From Dyadobacter frigoris (GTDB lineage Bacteria > Bacteroidota > Bacteroidia > Cytophagales > Spirosomataceae): a DNA stretch of 64,000 nt. The translations under genes and the position numbers were made by a program. Shown piece after piece: positions 62,928-64,000 of the stretch (position 1 is its first letter; every line of letters starts with the position of its first letter). Under the pieces are notes generated by a model that did not search any database, was not told where the DNA came from, and worked only from the letters and a program-made list of their open reading frames with translations. The stretch covers positions 62,001 through 126,000 of the forward strand of contig NZ_SZVO01000005.1 of the NCBI RefSeq assembly GCF_005280585.1. The letters run 5' to 3'.

Positions 62928-63039
62928 ACAAGCAACTCCACCTTTTGATTCTTATCAAAGTTCACAATCTTTGCAGTTTAAATGTAACCGGCCGTACTAT
63001 CAACTGCCAACAGATTAAATTTGATTTGAATAATTCCTT

Positions 63040-64000
63040 ATGACTCAGCTATCATTAGAAAATATTTTTGTAAAAAAGTATGATACAACCGTATTAACGG
63101 ATCTTAACTGGAAAATAGAAGGCGGAGAACACTGGGCGATTATCGGCCCGAACGGATCCGGGAAAACAACATTACTGGACATTATAGCCGGGAAATGGCC
63201 GGTTTCAAAAGGAAAATTAAGTTATGCTTTTGATCAGCCGGTTCGTGAGATTATTGAATTTGTACCTAATGATTATTCTTTCAACCGCATCGTAAGTGCA
63301 GGTGCAGAATATTACCAACAGCGTTTTCATGCATACGAAGCAGAAAGAGCGCCCTCCGTCAGAGCAATTTTGACGGATCAATTGAAACCTGTCGGAACGG
63401 TTAATGAAAATTCTGTCCACCTTGCGCCTTCCAAAGTAAATGGAGAGCAGTTAAAAAAGGTAAGTGAGCTACTATCGATTTCACATCTGCTGGACCACCC
63501 TTTTGTAACTTTGTCAAACGGTGAAACGCGCAGAATGTTACTGGCAAAATCACTTTTAAAACATCCTAAAATATTACTTCTGGATCACCCGTTCAGTGGT
63601 CTTGATGTTCATTCCCGTGAGGTTTTGAGAAATGCTTTAACTGAATTGGCAGAAACTGGCGTCACAATCATCATTGCGACCACAGCCACAGAAATTCCGC
63701 CCTGTGTTACTAACATCCTGGAATTAAATCATGGACGTATTGAAAAATTGATTTCTGTTGATGAATACAAGATAATGAATCATGATGTCGATACTTTTCC
63801 AAAACCGGATCTGCAAAAACCAGTCAACTTTGGAGAACCAAATTTTAAAGATTTTGAAGTAGCATTTGATCTCAGAAATATTCGGGTGACTTATGGTGAA
63901 GATCCGATCCTGAAAGGTATAAACTGGAAAATCAATAAAGGTGAGAAGTGGGCCTTATCCGGTGCAAACGGTTCGGGAAAATCGACTTTACTAAGTATTA
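63040..64000 (+). CDS. Duplicated ABC-type ATPase, ModF/PhrA-like (truncated by window end)
   Basis: An open frame from the ATG at 63040 to the window edge, about 320 residues so far, with no signal peptide or membrane segment. It holds a first ATPase domain with Walker A GPNGSGKTT, signature LSNGETRRM and Walker B LLLDHPFSGLD, in which the usual catalytic Glu after the Asp is His. A second domain starts near residue 280 and its Walker A (GANGSGKST) is at the edge. The two-domain, soluble layout fits ModF/PhrA proteins, linked to molybdate or photorepair but of unproven role. No permease gene is visible. A TAAATTTG -7-like box lies at 63016-63023. Confidence 0.85.
   Translation, partial: MTQLSLENIFVKKYDTTVLTDLNWKIEGGEHWAIIGPNGSGKTTLLDIIAGKWPVSKGKLSYAFDQPVREIIEFVPNDYSFNRIVSAGAEYYQQRFHAYEAERAPSVRAILTDQLKPVGTVNENSVHLAPSKVNGEQLKKVSELLSISHLLDHPFVTLSNGETRRMLLAKSLLKHPKILLLDHPFSGLDVHSREVLRNALTELAETGVTIIIATTATEIPPCVTNILELNHGRIEKLISVDEYKIMNHDVDTFPKPDLQKPVNFGEPNFKDFEVAFDLRNIRVTYGEDPILKGINWKINKGEKWALSGANGSGKSTLLSI

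Noticed and set aside
1..64000. CRISPR arrays, tRNA or rRNA genes, and complete insertion sequences
   Set aside because: No regularly spaced identical repeats with unique spacers, no cloverleaf or rRNA-like segments, and no transposase with terminal inverted repeats were seen on reading. This was by eye, not by model search.

Overview
The window looks like a chromosomal segment of a Bacteroidota bacterium, most likely order Cytophagales and Dyadobacter/Spirosoma-like. The support is an ECF sigma/FecR pair feeding a SusC/SusD transporter, a type IX secretion C-terminal sorting domain, Bacteroidota promoters of the form TTG-N19-TAnnTTTG, start codons without Shine-Dalgarno sequences, and a fused SerB-SerA. 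The genus is inferred from gene content and was not tested by alignment. I see no rRNA, tRNA, CRISPR array or insertion sequence.

Layout. (1) 16-1740: an ECF sigma factor and FecR anti-sigma factor whose SusC/SusD target should lie off the left edge. (2) 1931-3134: a tiny membrane protein and an Rpn-type nuclease. (3) 3233-17538, all on the minus strand: a second sigma/FecR pair, SusC, SusD, two paralogous FAD-dependent oxidoreductases, an MFS transporter, a Tat-type small dehydrogenase subunit and a GMC oxidoreductase. This is a polysaccharide-utilisation-like locus whose enzymes are all redox enzymes, with no glycoside hydrolase. (4) 17618-24706: four secreted proteins of unknown function (one with a T9SS tail), a decayed stretch, and a LytS/LytTR-type two-component system. 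(5) 24826-27708: a sulfatase and a cellulase-like lipoprotein. (6) 28575-41948: an orphan polytopic protein, serine biosynthesis (SerB-SerA fusion plus a class V aminotransferase, separated by an unusual 10-bp-phased repeat), a YheT hydrolase, cold shock protein, polysaccharide deacetylase, DbpA-like helicase, aldo/keto reductase, and an orphan GroES. (7) 42115-48650: a five-gene operon of two polyprenyl-phosphate-type glycosyltransferases, two polytopic membrane proteins and an MBOAT acyltransferase. (8) 48696-54904: an EamA exporter, LptF/G permease and a DtxR/MntR regulator, divergent from mntH and kup across a shared operator. (9) 55009-64000: GH36 alpha-galactosidase, a toxin-antitoxin pair with a frameshifted toxin, a phosphoribosyltransferase, a glutamine amidotransferase, ClpB, a DJ-1/PfpI protein and a truncated ModF/PhrA-like ABC ATPase.

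How the parts may work together (inference). Region 3 reads as sensing and uptake of an outer-membrane substrate (sigma/FecR/STN-SusC/SusD), oxidation in the periplasm (FAD enzymes, GMC plus Tat subunit) and import of a product by the MFS carrier. Region 7 reads as a lipid-carrier-dependent glycan decoration system: GT2 enzymes charge undecaprenyl phosphate, polytopic GT-C-like proteins transfer the sugar outside, and MBOAT acylates it. These two regions, the phased repeat at 31.2 kb and a candidate antisense RNA over the susC leader are the best targets for new biology.
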